33,616 nucleotides of DNA, taken from the NCBI GenBank assembly GCA_036009625.1, contig DASYLJ010000146.1, positions 1 through 33,616 on the forward strand, read 5' to 3'. Each line of letters begins with the position of its first letter. Position 1 is the stretch's first letter. This stretch comes from DASYLJ01 sp036009625 (GTDB lineage: Bacteria > Desulfobacterota > Binatia > DP-6). The notes below the pieces were generated by a model, which was not told where the DNA came from, did not search any database, and was given only the letters and a program-made list of their open reading frames with translations. The translations under genes and the position numbers were made by a program. Below are positions 7,749 through 15,046 of this stretch, one piece after another.

Positions 7749-8972
7749 TCACCGCTGCCGCCCGAAGACGAGCGACACGTTGTGCCCGCCGAAGCCGTAC
7801 GACGAGCTCACCGCCACCTCGACCGGCTGGCGACGACCCGGGATGCGCACCAGATCGAGGTCGGCCCACGCTGCATCCGGCGCGCGGAGGTTGGCGGTCG
7901 GCGGCAGGATGCCGCCGTCGATCGCGAGCACCGTGATCACCGCCTCGACGGCGCCGGCGGCGGCCAGGCAGTGGCCGAGTTGCGCCTTGCTCGAGCTGAC
8001 GGGCAGCGCCGGCAGACGATCGCCGAACACGCGACGCAGCACGCCCACCTCCATGGCGTCGTTCTGGCGCGTGCCGGTGCCGTGGGCGTTGACGTAGTCG
8101 ACGGCGGCGGGCGGCACGCGGCCCGCGGCGAGGGCCGTGCGCAGCGCGGTCTCGGCACCGAGGCCATCCGGATGTGGCGCGGTGACGTGATGCGCGTCGG
8201 TCGCGGTGCCGCAGCCGAGGACGACGGCGAGCGGCCGCACCCCCCGCGCACGCGCGTGCGCCAGGTCCTCGAGGACGAGCGCCGCACCGCCCTCCCCGAG
8301 CGAGAGCCCGCCACGATCGCTGGCGAACGGACGGCAGGGCTCGGGGTCGAGCGCCTGCAGGGCGTCGAAGCCGGCGTACGTCAGGCGGCAGAGCGCATCG
8401 GCGCCCACGACCAGCGCCGTCCGCACCTGGCCGCGACGGATGGCGGCCGCGGCCTCGCCGAGCGCGAGCGCGCTCGACGAGCAGGCGGTCGACCACGTCG
8501 AGCGCGGGCCGAACACGCCCAACGCCTGGCTCACCACCGCCGCCGTGGTGGAGATCGGGGTACCGAGGAGGTCGGACAGGCGATAGCGGCGGTCCTCGCC
8601 ACGCCGTCGCCGTCCCCACGCCTCCTCGGTGTCACGCATGCCCCCGACCGATGCGCCGACCCACAGCCCGGCGGCGCGACGTTCCTCGGGCTCGAGCCCT
8701 GCCTGACGACACGCCTGCATCGCGGCCACGAGGCCGAAGCGATCCGGACGGGACAGACGTCGCACCGTGGCGGGCGGCAGCGCGCCGCCGTCGAGCGCCA
8801 CCGGAACGGGCTCGGGTACCTGGGCCGCGATCCGACAGCGACCCGCGTGCGCGAATAGAGTGAGCGGACCGATGCCGGAGCGCCCGTCGAGGAGTGCCGC
8901 GGCCAACGCGGGCACGTCGCCGCCGAGCGCGGTCACGGCCCCGAGGCCCGTCACCGCGACGTCGATGGCCAC
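7749..8972 (-). CDS. Beta-ketoacyl-ACP synthase with intact Cys-His-His triad
   Basis: A 407-aa KAS II/FabF-type condensing enzyme. Catalytic residues are all present: Cys164 in STACSSSA, His297 in NAHGTGT and His334 in QLGHCLAAAG. The C-terminal SSSYGFGGHNVSLVF motif is typical. The reaction is decarboxylative condensation of malonyl-ACP with an acyl group on Cys164. It starts with GTG four bases after the ACP gene and ends two bases before its inactive homologue, so the KS and partner are probably made in equal amounts. It is one of two intact ketosynthases in the operon and is more distant from the other (10933-12111) than expected of a recent copy. A primary FabF is less likely because no fabH or fabD is nearby and each KS is paired with a dead partner. 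Confidence 0.9.
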   Translation of the reverse strand: MAIDVAVTGLGAVTALGGDVPALAAALLDGRSGIGPLTLFAHAGRCRIAAQVPEPVPVALDGGALPPATVRRLSRPDRFGLVAAMQACRQAGLEPEERRAAGLWVGASVGGMRDTEEAWGRRRRGEDRRYRLSDLLGTPISTTAAVVSQALGVFGPRSTWSTACSSSALALGEAAAAIRRGQVRTALVVGADALCRLTYAGFDALQALDPEPCRPFASDRGGLSLGEGGAALVLEDLAHARARGVRPLAVVLGCGTATDAHHVTAPHPDGLGAETALRTALAAGRVPPAAVDYVNAHGTGTRQNDAMEVGVLRRVFGDRLPALPVSSSKAQLGHCLAAAGAVEAVITVLAIDGGILPPTANLRAPDAAWADLDLVRIPGRRQPVEVAVSSSYGFGGHNVSLVFGRQR

Positions 8973-8976
8973 GCGT

Positions 8977-9237
8977 TCAGCTCGGACGCTCCGCCACGAT
9001 GAAGTCGACCAGCGCGCGCACCGACGCGAACGCCCGCTTGCCGACCTCCTCGTCGGGTATGGAGACGTGGAAGCGATCCTCGACCAGCACGACGAGCTCG
9101 AGCGCGTCGATCGAGTCGAGGCCCAGGCCCTCGCCGAAGATGGGCGAGTCGTCCTGGATATCGGACGGCGGGATGTCGAGGCGCAGGCCCGTGGCCAGCA
9201 ACCCTTTCACCTCCGCGAGCAAATCGTGACGATCCAT
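8977..9237 (-). CDS. Acyl carrier protein
   Basis: An 86-aa acyl carrier protein. The four-helix pattern and the phosphopantetheine attachment site GLDSIDALEL are clear, with Ser42 as the modified residue. The protein is acidic, as is usual. The ATG at 9237 is preceded by a GGGGGG run 3 bases upstream. It sits between the ketoreductase and the second ketosynthase gene and is presumably the carrier for the whole pathway. No phosphopantetheinyl transferase is encoded in the window, so the apo-protein must be activated by an enzyme from elsewhere in the genome. Confidence 0.93.
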   Translation of the reverse strand: MDRHDLLAEVKGLLATGLRLDIPPSDIQDDSPIFGEGLGLDSIDALELVVLVEDRFHVSIPDEEVGKRAFASVRALVDFIVAERPS

Positions 9238-9248
9238 CGGCCCCCCGT

Positions 9249-10007
9249 TTAAATCATCGTGAGTCCACCGTCCACGTGGAGCGTGGTCCCGGTGAGGTAC
9301 GCCCCGGCGGGCGAGCTGAGGAAGAGCACAACAGCCGCCACCTCCTCTGGTTCCGCGAAGCGGCCGAGGGGAATCTGCCGGAGCAGCTCGTCACGGGCGG
9401 AGGCCGTGAGGTCGGCGATGAGCTTGGTCTGGACGAAGCCCGGCGAGACCCCGTTGACGGTGATGCCGTAGCGCGCGACCTCGCGCGCGAGCGACTTCGT
9501 CAGCGCCACCAGGCCGCCCTTCGACGCGGCGTAGCTGGAGGCGCCCTCCTTGCCGAAGTATGCAGCCGGCGAGACCACGTTGACGATGCGTCCGGCGCGG
9601 CCCGCGATCATGCCACGCAACGCCGTCTTGCAGCACAGGAACGCACCCTTCAGGTTGACGTCGATGACGCGGTCCCAGCCGCTCTCCGGCAGCATCATGA
9701 GGAGGGCGTCGTGGGTGACGGCGGCATTGTTCACCAGCACGTCCGGGGGACCATCGAGGGCGGCGCGCACCTCGGCGAAGAGTGCCGTCACCGCGCCGGC
9801 GTCGGCGACGTCGGCCTGCGCGCCGCAGACGCGCGCGCCGGTCGCCTCCAGGGCGGCGAGCGTCTCGGCCGCCTCCGCGCCGTCCTCGCTCCGCGACCAG
9901 TTGAATGCTACCGCGGCGCCGGCGCTCGCGAACGCGAGCGCGGTGGCCCGTCCGATGCCGCGTGATCCACCCGTCACCAGCACGCGCCGGCCCGTGAAGT
10001 CGCTCAC
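9249..10007 (-). CDS. 3-oxoacyl-ACP reductase (FabG-like SDR)
   Basis: A 252-aa classical short-chain dehydrogenase/reductase that reduces the 3-ketoacyl-ACP to the 3-hydroxyacyl-ACP with NADPH. The cofactor motif TGGSRGIG is at about 12-19, with NNAAV at 93-97. The catalytic set is Ser146 (NVVSPAAY), Tyr159 and Lys163 (SSYAASK). The C-terminal segment TGTTLHVDGGLTMI is the usual FabG ending. The start is GTG at 10007, overlapping the upstream stop as GTGA, with an ideal AGGAGGT about 6 bases before it. Being inside the KS operon, it should serve that pathway rather than bulk fatty acid synthesis. Confidence 0.9.
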   Translation of the reverse strand: MSDFTGRRVLVTGGSRGIGRATALAFASAGAAVAFNWSRSEDGAEAAETLAALEATGARVCGAQADVADAGAVTALFAEVRAALDGPPDVLVNNAAVTHDALLMMLPESGWDRVIDVNLKGAFLCCKTALRGMIAGRAGRIVNVVSPAAYFGKEGASSYAASKGGLVALTKSLAREVARYGITVNGVSPGFVQTKLIADLTASARDELLRQIPLGRFAEPEEVAAVVLFLSSPAGAYLTGTTLHVDGGLTMI

Positions 10008-10936
10008 GACGCACCTCCTCGTCGCACGACGAGTGCCGCCACGTGGCCGCTCGGGCAGCAGCCGACGACGAGCACCGGCGCGTCGATCGGAGCCTTCGCC
10101 AGGGCGGCCATCACGCCGAGCGGCCCGGCGGCTGCGAACGTGTTCGCGGCGTCGTGCGTCGACATCTCCGGGAGTCCGAGGCTCCCGAGCACGTCGGCCG
10201 GCAAGGTTCCGCCCCCGGACACCACGAGTGCCACGTCCCTCGGCACGACGTCGGCCGCCGCGAGCGCCCGCCCGATCGTCGCAACCACGCCTCGGGCGGA
10301 GAAGCCCGTCGCATGACCGGTAATGGTTCCGAGCACGCGACGACCGCGCGCGCTTGCCGCCTCCATCGTCTCGAGGACCAGCACACCCGCCGCGCCCGCG
10401 ATCTCGATCCCGCCCGGGAGCCCCCCATCGGCGAGCCAGGTATCCAGCGCCGTGCCGGCGGCATCCATGCCCCCGGCCACCATCGCGACGGCCTCGCCGG
10501 CATCCAGCAGCGCGGCGGCGTGCCCGATCGCCGCCAATCCCGATGCCGCACCCGCCGACAGCGTCACCGTCGGGCCGCCGAGACGCCACGCGATGCCGAG
10601 CTCGCCGGCCGCGGCGTTGGACACCGTAGCGGCGAAGAGCCGCGGGCTCGCGGCCGCCACACCGCCCGAAGCGAAGCGTCGCTGGAACGTCGCGTTGGTG
10701 AGGAAGCACCCGACGCCGGTCCCGAGCACCACGCCGACGTCGAGTCGCGGTGGAGCGTCGGCCGAGGCGAGATCGGCGTCGGCGAGCGCCGCACCCGCGG
10801 CGGCCAGGACGAGCTGCGAGATCGCCTCGACGCGCAGCGCACGGGCACGGACGGGCGGCGGCAGCGCATCGAGCGCGGCGTCCAGGCCCGACGCGGTCGT
10901 CGAGCCGGTACCCGTGATCGCGATCGCGGTGTTCAT
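10004..10936 (-). CDS. Short, degenerate ketosynthase homologue lacking all three catalytic residues
   Basis: A 310-aa thiolase-fold protein, about 80 residues shorter than its neighbours. It keeps the ITGTGSTTASG start, VVLGTGVGCF, and the GPTVTLSAGAASG elbow where Cys has become Ala130. The NAHGTG loop is reduced to SGGGT (His to Gly242) and the GHTLGAAG motif to ANTFAAAGPLG (His to Asn265). It is therefore inactive in condensation and probably a chain-length-factor-like or structural partner of the intact KS directly upstream, whose stop it overlaps as ATGA. Automated tools may call it a fabF pseudogene. The open frame, tight coupling and conserved core argue for a functional protein. Its inactivating substitutions differ from those of the other dead partner (6589-7746), so the two were probably inactivated separately. 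Confidence 0.8.
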   Translation of the reverse strand: MNTAIAITGTGSTTASGLDAALDALPPPVRARALRVEAISQLVLAAAGAALADADLASADAPPRLDVGVVLGTGVGCFLTNATFQRRFASGGVAAASPRLFAATVSNAAAGELGIAWRLGGPTVTLSAGAASGLAAIGHAAALLDAGEAVAMVAGGMDAAGTALDTWLADGGLPGGIEIAGAAGVLVLETMEAASARGRRVLGTITGHATGFSARGVVATIGRALAAADVVPRDVALVVSGGGTLPADVLGSLGLPEMSTHDAANTFAAAGPLGVMAALAKAPIDAPVLVVGCCPSGHVAALVVRRGGAS

Positions 10937-12111
10937 GCCCGCCCGAGCAGCAACGCGGCGTTGGCGCCAGCGAACCCCGACGACGTGGAGAGCACGGTGG
11001 CGACGTCGAAGGCACGGGCGGCGCCGTACACCAGGTCGAGCCCGGCGCAGGCGGGGTCGGGATGCAGCAGGCCCGCGGTCGGCGGCACGACGTTCGCGTT
11101 CAGAACCTGGACGCAGAGCACGGCCTCGAACGCACCGGCGGCACCGAGCGTGTGACCGATCGCCCCTTTGATGGAATTGACCGGTACGCGCCGGCCCGCG
11201 AACACCCGGCCCAGCGCCGCCGCCTCCATGGCATCGTTGTATATCGTGCCGGTCCCGTGTGCCGACACGAAATCGACGTCGCCCGGCGTCCGACCCGCGG
11301 CGCGCAACGCGGCCTGCATGGCGCGGGCCGCGCCGCGTCCTTCGCGATCCGGTGCCGTCATGTGGACGGCGTCGCCGGCGGCCCCGGTGCCGAGGATGCG
11401 CGCCTGCACCCGGCCGCCACGGCGGCGTGCGTGATCCTCGGACTCGACGACGACGACGGCCGCACCCTCGCCGAGGACGAGGCCCTCCCGGTCGCGGTCG
11501 AACGGGCGGGCGGCGGGCGCGGTGGCGCGCAGGCAGTTGAAGCCGGCGACCACGAAGCGACAGAGCAGGTCCGTGCCGCCGGCGAGCACGACGTCGGCCT
11601 GGCCGGTGCGGATCCACTCGGCCGCGATCGCGACCGCATGCGTTCCCGATGCGCAGGCCAGCTGGGGCGTCGCGACGGGCCCGCAGGCCCCGACGACCTG
11701 CGCGAGCCGCACGGCCGGCCCGAAGTACGGCACCCGCGGCAGATCGGCAGGACGTGCGCTGCCAGCGGCGACGGCGGCGTCCCAGGCCTCGAAGATGCGC
11801 ATGCCGCCCAGCGTGGTGCCGAGCGCGACGCCAAGGCGCGCCGGGTCGACGTCGGCGAGGGCGAGCACGGCATCGCCGAGGGCCTCCTCGGCGGCGAGGA
11901 GGGCGAATCCGCCGGCTCGGTCGGGCTCGTCGGCAACCGCGGCGTCGACCTCGGCCGCCATCCCCGGCACCAGATCGGCGGCATCGAAGCCCTCGATCGC
12001 CCGTATGGCGGAATGCCCGGCGACGAGCCCCTCCCAGAAGGCGGACACACCAACCCCGAGCGGGGACACGACCCCACATCCCGTGATGACGGCAGTACGA
12101 GCGATCGGCAA
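10933..12111 (-). CDS. Beta-ketoacyl-ACP synthase with intact triad, first gene of the cluster
   Basis: A 392-aa KAS II/FabF-like enzyme with Cys153 in LACASGTHA, His285 in SAHGTGT and His320 in AIGHTLGAAG, plus the SGFAGANAALLLGRA ending in place of FGFGGxN. It is the promoter-proximal gene of seven in the polyketide-type operon and overlaps its inactive partner by ATGA. The start appears to be TTG at 12111: an in-frame TAG lies five codons upstream and no ATG or GTG precedes the conserved ITGCGVVSPLG strand. No strong ribosome site is visible, so translation may be weak or depend on upstream translation. With the 10004-10936 product it should form one of two KS/CLF-type pairs. Confidence 0.88.
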   Translation of the reverse strand: MPIARTAVITGCGVVSPLGVGVSAFWEGLVAGHSAIRAIEGFDAADLVPGMAAEVDAAVADEPDRAGGFALLAAEEALGDAVLALADVDPARLGVALGTTLGGMRIFEAWDAAVAAGSARPADLPRVPYFGPAVRLAQVVGACGPVATPQLACASGTHAVAIAAEWIRTGQADVVLAGGTDLLCRFVVAGFNCLRATAPAARPFDRDREGLVLGEGAAVVVVESEDHARRRGGRVQARILGTGAAGDAVHMTAPDREGRGAARAMQAALRAAGRTPGDVDFVSAHGTGTIYNDAMEAAALGRVFAGRRVPVNSIKGAIGHTLGAAGAFEAVLCVQVLNANVVPPTAGLLHPDPACAGLDLVYGAARAFDVATVLSTSSGFAGANAALLLGRA

Positions 12112-12173
12112 CGCGGCGGGAGACTAGCCGATGCGCGCCGCCCGCGCACCCGCTCCGACGCGATCTGCGGGGA

Positions 12174-12569
12174 TCAGAGTCCGCCGATTGCCGATTCGCT
12201 CAGCGTCGACGTTCCGGCACCGCGCGAGTCGGCCGAATCGCTCGGCGTGGACTCCGCGGGCATGCCCGCGAACGCGATCGCATCGTCGCCCTTCACCATG
12301 TTCGGCGTGAGCACGTAGGTGCCGCCCATGGCCGGCACCCAGACCTCGTTGGCGGTGTCCATGTCGCCGCCGGTGAGCCCGAGCGCTGCGCCGCCGGTGA
12401 TTCCGCCCATGACCGAGTAAACCACCTTGGCCGGCATGTAGAAGACGTTCGAGAGCACCGTCAGCGTGCCCCAGCCAGCGTCTTCGAGGAACTCGGCTCG
12501 TGCAGCCTGCGGTACGGCAACGCCCACCGCGAGCACGGCTCCCGCCACCATCGACCTCCACCCCATCAT
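12174..12569 (-). CDS. Small exported protein of unknown function
   Basis: A 131-aa protein with a clear signal peptide (MVAGAVLAVGVAVPQAARA, cleavage before EFLED). The mature part has a conserved-looking core, SNVFYMPAKVVYSVMGG, then ITGGAALGLTGGD, then VWVPAMGGTYVLTPNMVKGD. It recalls small periplasmic or outer-membrane-associated proteins of deltaproteobacteria with no assigned function. The C-terminal 25 residues are Ser/Asp-rich and low in complexity. AGGAGG lies 5 bases before the ATG at 12569 and 8 before a second ATG at 12566, so either could be used. It lies 62 bases downstream of the CinA-like gene and 62 bases upstream of the ketosynthase operon, and could be the leading gene of the latter's transcript. 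Confidence 0.75.
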   Translation of the reverse strand: MMGWRSMVAGAVLAVGVAVPQAARAEFLEDAGWGTLTVLSNVFYMPAKVVYSVMGGITGGAALGLTGGDMDTANEVWVPAMGGTYVLTPNMVKGDDAIAFAGMPAESTPSDSADSRGAGTSTLSESAIGGL

Positions 12570-12582
12570 ATCAACCTCCTCT

Positions 12583-12597
12583 GGTCCCCCTGGGACC
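12583..12597 (-). promoter_or_regulatory. Leader hairpin before the small exported protein gene
   Basis: GGTCCC-CCT-GGGACC is a perfect 6-bp stem with a 3-base loop. It sits just upstream of the AGGAGG ribosome site (12575-12580) and 35 bases after the CinA-like stop. It may mark the end of the upstream message or protect a processed 5' end. No T-run follows. Confidence 0.3.
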
Positions 12598-12631
12598 CGT
12601 CGTGTCGTTTACCCCACAACGCGAGAGGGCG

Positions 12632-13369
12632 CTACTCGGTACGGACGATGTTCTCGGCCGGCAGCAGGGACAGGAGGTGCTGGAAGGCGCGCTCGACGTA
12701 CGCCGGATCTTTCGACTCGAGCGTGAGCTTCACCGAGTACTCGGGATGACCGATCTTGGGGTACGAGCCCAGGAGCAGCGCCGGGAACGCCGCCAGGGTG
12801 GCGTTCAGGTGCTCGGCGATCGTGCCCTCGCCGTCGCGCGTGAAGACCACGCGCAGGGTGTAGGGCGTGGACGAGAAGCGTTCGCGCAGCGAGGCGAACT
12901 TCTGCTCGAAGAGCTCGGGGATGCCCGGCAGGATGTAGAAGTTCTCGCACTTGACCGTGGGAAACCCGAGGCGGGCATCCATGATCAGCTCGGCACCGTC
13001 GGGCACCTCCGACATCTTGAGACGCGCCTCGTTGACGTTCTCCTTGTAGAACTCGCGCAGCCGGCTCTCGATGACGGGATGCCGCACGACCGGCACGCCG
13101 AAGCCGCGCGCGATGCCCTCGATGGTGACGTCGTCGTGGGTTGGGCCCACCCCGCCCGACGTGAACACGAAGTCGAAGCGGGGACGGAACTCGCGCACCG
13201 CCGCCGCGATCTCGTCGAGATCGTCGGGGATGGTGACGATGCGCTGCAGGTCGACGCCGAGCGCCCGCAGCTCACGCGTCAGGAACGGTGCGTTCGTGTC
13301 GGTGACTTTACCGGAGAGGATCTCGTTGCCGATGATGATGATCCCCGCCGTGCGATCGCCCGTCGCCAT
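12632..13369 (-). CDS. CinA N-domain-like (MoCF-biosynthesis fold) protein
   Basis: A 245-aa protein with the molybdopterin-binding MoCF_biosynth fold as found in the N-terminal half of CinA and in the FLAD1 pyrophosphatase-like domain. Motifs: IIIGNEILSGKVTDTNAPFL at 11-30, the TSGGVGPTHDD substrate loop at 70-80, and FYILPGIPELFEQKF near 145-160. Full-length CinA is about 410 aa with a C-terminal nicotinamide-nucleotide amidohydrolase domain, which is missing here; the short form is common and is not a truncation. Related proteins hydrolyse ADP-ribose or FAD. It lies 10 bases after the thiamine-diphosphate enzyme gene and ends the rpoZ-dnaJ-rpoH operon. It might serve the Mo-cofactor supply of the Mo enzyme, but the family does not require that. 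Confidence 0.82.
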   Translation of the reverse strand: MATGDRTAGIIIIGNEILSGKVTDTNAPFLTRELRALGVDLQRIVTIPDDLDEIAAAVREFRPRFDFVFTSGGVGPTHDDVTIEGIARGFGVPVVRHPVIESRLREFYKENVNEARLKMSEVPDGAELIMDARLGFPTVKCENFYILPGIPELFEQKFASLRERFSSTPYTLRVVFTRDGEGTIAEHLNATLAAFPALLLGSYPKIGHPEYSVKLTLESKDPAYVERAFQHLLSLLPAENIVRTE

Positions 13370-13379
13370 GCGTCCGACC

Positions 13380-15026
13380 TTAGACCGAGATGGCGTCCTT
13401 GCGGAAGTCGCTGCCGCCGATACGCACGTTCACCACCGCCGGCTTGCCGCAGGTGAGCGCACGCTTCAGTGCCGGCGCGATATCCTCGGGGCGCTCGACC
13501 CATTCGCCGTGGCCGCCCATGGCCTCGATCATGAGGTCGTAGCGCGTCGGCGCGAGCTTGCAGGCGGGCGTGCGATCCTTGCCGTACATCTGCTCCTGGC
13601 CGCGGAGTATCTGCGTCCAGGCGGCGTCGTTGCCGATGACGCCGACGATGTTGATCTTCTGGCGGATGCAGGCCTCGAACTCCATCATGTTGAGACCGAA
13701 GGCGCCGTCGCCGTACATGATGATGACGTCGCTCTTCGGGCTGGCGAGTTTGGCCGCCATGGCGTAGCCGGGACCGGCGCCGAGGGTGCCGAGCGGACCG
13801 GCGTCGAGCCAGTGCCCGAAGCCGCGCGGCCGCAGCACGTTGGCCGCCGAGCCGACGAAGTCGCCGCCGTCACCGATGACGATGGTGTCCGGCGTCAGCA
13901 GCTTGTCGACCTCGGCACAGACGCGCAGCGGGTTGGGCGGCGCCTCGTCGGAGGTGAGCTGGGGCTGGAGCTTCTCCCACTTCTCCTTCTCGAGGGTGCG
14001 CAACTCCTTCAGCCACGAGCCCGTCATCTGCGGCACGAACTTCGCCGCCTTGGCGCAGGCCGTCAGGCCTTCCATGACCAGGCCGGTGTCGCCGATGATG
14101 CCGACGTCGCAGCCGCGGTTCTTGCCGAGCTCCTTGCCGTCGAGGTCGACGTGGATGAGCTTGGCGTCGGGGTTGATGTGCGAGCTGCGGCCGTAGCCGA
14201 TGCGGAAGTCGAGCGGCGTGCCGAAGATGAGGACGACGTCGGCCTTGCGCAGCGCCTCCTTGCGGGTCTGGAAGAACCAGTGCGGATCGCTCGGGTCGAG
14301 GCTGCCGCGCGCCTGGCCGTTGACGTAGACCGGCATGCCGAAGGTGCGCACGAACTCGGGATAGGCCTCGCGGCGACGCGACCAGAAGAGCTGGCTGCCG
14401 ACGAGACACACCGGCCGCTCGGCGCCGCGGAGCAGCTCGAACGCCTTCTCGACGTAGCGCGGATCGGCGCCGACGCCGGCCTCGGTGCGATAGCGATCGG
14501 CGACGATGATGTCGCGGTCCTCGACGACGTCGAATAGGAAGTCGAGCGGCATCTCGAGGAACACCGGGCCCGGCACGTTCGTGGTCGCGACGCGGAAGGC
14601 GGTGGAGATGTACTCGCCGAGGCGTCGCGAGCTGGGCACCGCCACCGACCACTTCGTGATCGGCCGCATCAGGTCGACGTGGTTCATGTCCTGCAGGCCG
14701 CCCATGTCCTGGAACAGCCGCGGCGCCTGGCCGCCGATGATGATCATCGGAATGTTGGCGCGCCACGCGGTGGCGACGCCGGTGACGGCGTCGGTGAGTC
14801 CGGGTCCGGCGGTGACGATGGCCACCCCGGGCTGGCCCGTGACGCGCGCCCAGCCGTCGGCGGCGTGCGCGGCCGACTGCTCGTGCCGCACGTCGATGAT
14901 GCCGATGCCCTCGTCGAGGCAGCCGTCGTAGATCGACATGACGTGCCCACCGCAGAGGGTGAAGATGTAGGGAACGTTCTCCTGCTTGAGCGCCCGGGCG
15001 ACGATACGCCCGCCATGCATCGGCAT
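13380..15026 (-). CDS. Thiamine-diphosphate enzyme, ILVBL/2-hydroxyacyl-CoA lyase-like
   Basis: A 548-aa enzyme of the acetolactate synthase/oxalyl-CoA decarboxylase superfamily. The cofactor-activating Glu49 is in RHEQSAAHAADGWAR, and the Mg-ThDP motif runs from GDGAFG (439-444) to ND (466-467). The sequence IFTLCGGHVMSIYDGC and TAGPGLTDAVTGVATA resembles the ILVBL (HACL2) branch, which cleaves 2-hydroxyacyl-CoA to an aldehyde and formyl-CoA, more than biosynthetic IlvB. No ilvN regulatory subunit or ilvC follows, which also argues against branched-chain amino acid synthesis. It begins 20 bases after rpoH and ends 10 bases before the CinA-like gene. GAGGA lies about 8 bases before the ATG; a second ATG two codons on is possible. 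The substrate is not determined. Confidence 0.85.
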   Translation of the reverse strand: MPMHGGRIVARALKQENVPYIFTLCGGHVMSIYDGCLDEGIGIIDVRHEQSAAHAADGWARVTGQPGVAIVTAGPGLTDAVTGVATAWRANIPMIIIGGQAPRLFQDMGGLQDMNHVDLMRPITKWSVAVPSSRRLGEYISTAFRVATTNVPGPVFLEMPLDFLFDVVEDRDIIVADRYRTEAGVGADPRYVEKAFELLRGAERPVCLVGSQLFWSRRREAYPEFVRTFGMPVYVNGQARGSLDPSDPHWFFQTRKEALRKADVVLIFGTPLDFRIGYGRSSHINPDAKLIHVDLDGKELGKNRGCDVGIIGDTGLVMEGLTACAKAAKFVPQMTGSWLKELRTLEKEKWEKLQPQLTSDEAPPNPLRVCAEVDKLLTPDTIVIGDGGDFVGSAANVLRPRGFGHWLDAGPLGTLGAGPGYAMAAKLASPKSDVIIMYGDGAFGLNMMEFEACIRQKINIVGVIGNDAAWTQILRGQEQMYGKDRTPACKLAPTRYDLMIEAMGGHGEWVERPEDIAPALKRALTCGKPAVVNVRIGGSDFRKDAISV

Positions 15027-15046
15027 CTTTGGATCCTCGGGGCGCG

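Noticed and set aside
10004..10936. Calling the short KS homologue a pseudogene
   Set aside because: The frame is open, tightly coupled at both ends and keeps its core motifs. The loss of catalytic residues fits a CLF-type partner.
6182..12111. Reading the cluster as the primary fatty acid synthesis (fab) operon
   Set aside because: There is no fabH, fabD, plsX or enoyl reductase. Two KS homologues lack the catalytic triad, and primary fab operons do not carry KS/dead-KS pairs.
12632..13369. Truncated cinA pseudogene
   Set aside because: The frame has a normal start and stop, and short CinA N-domain proteins without the amidohydrolase domain are common.
13380..15026. Biosynthetic acetolactate synthase (IlvB)
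   Set aside because: There are no ilvN or ilvC neighbours, and the N-terminal and GGH/TAGPGLT segments look closer to ILVBL/HACL2.
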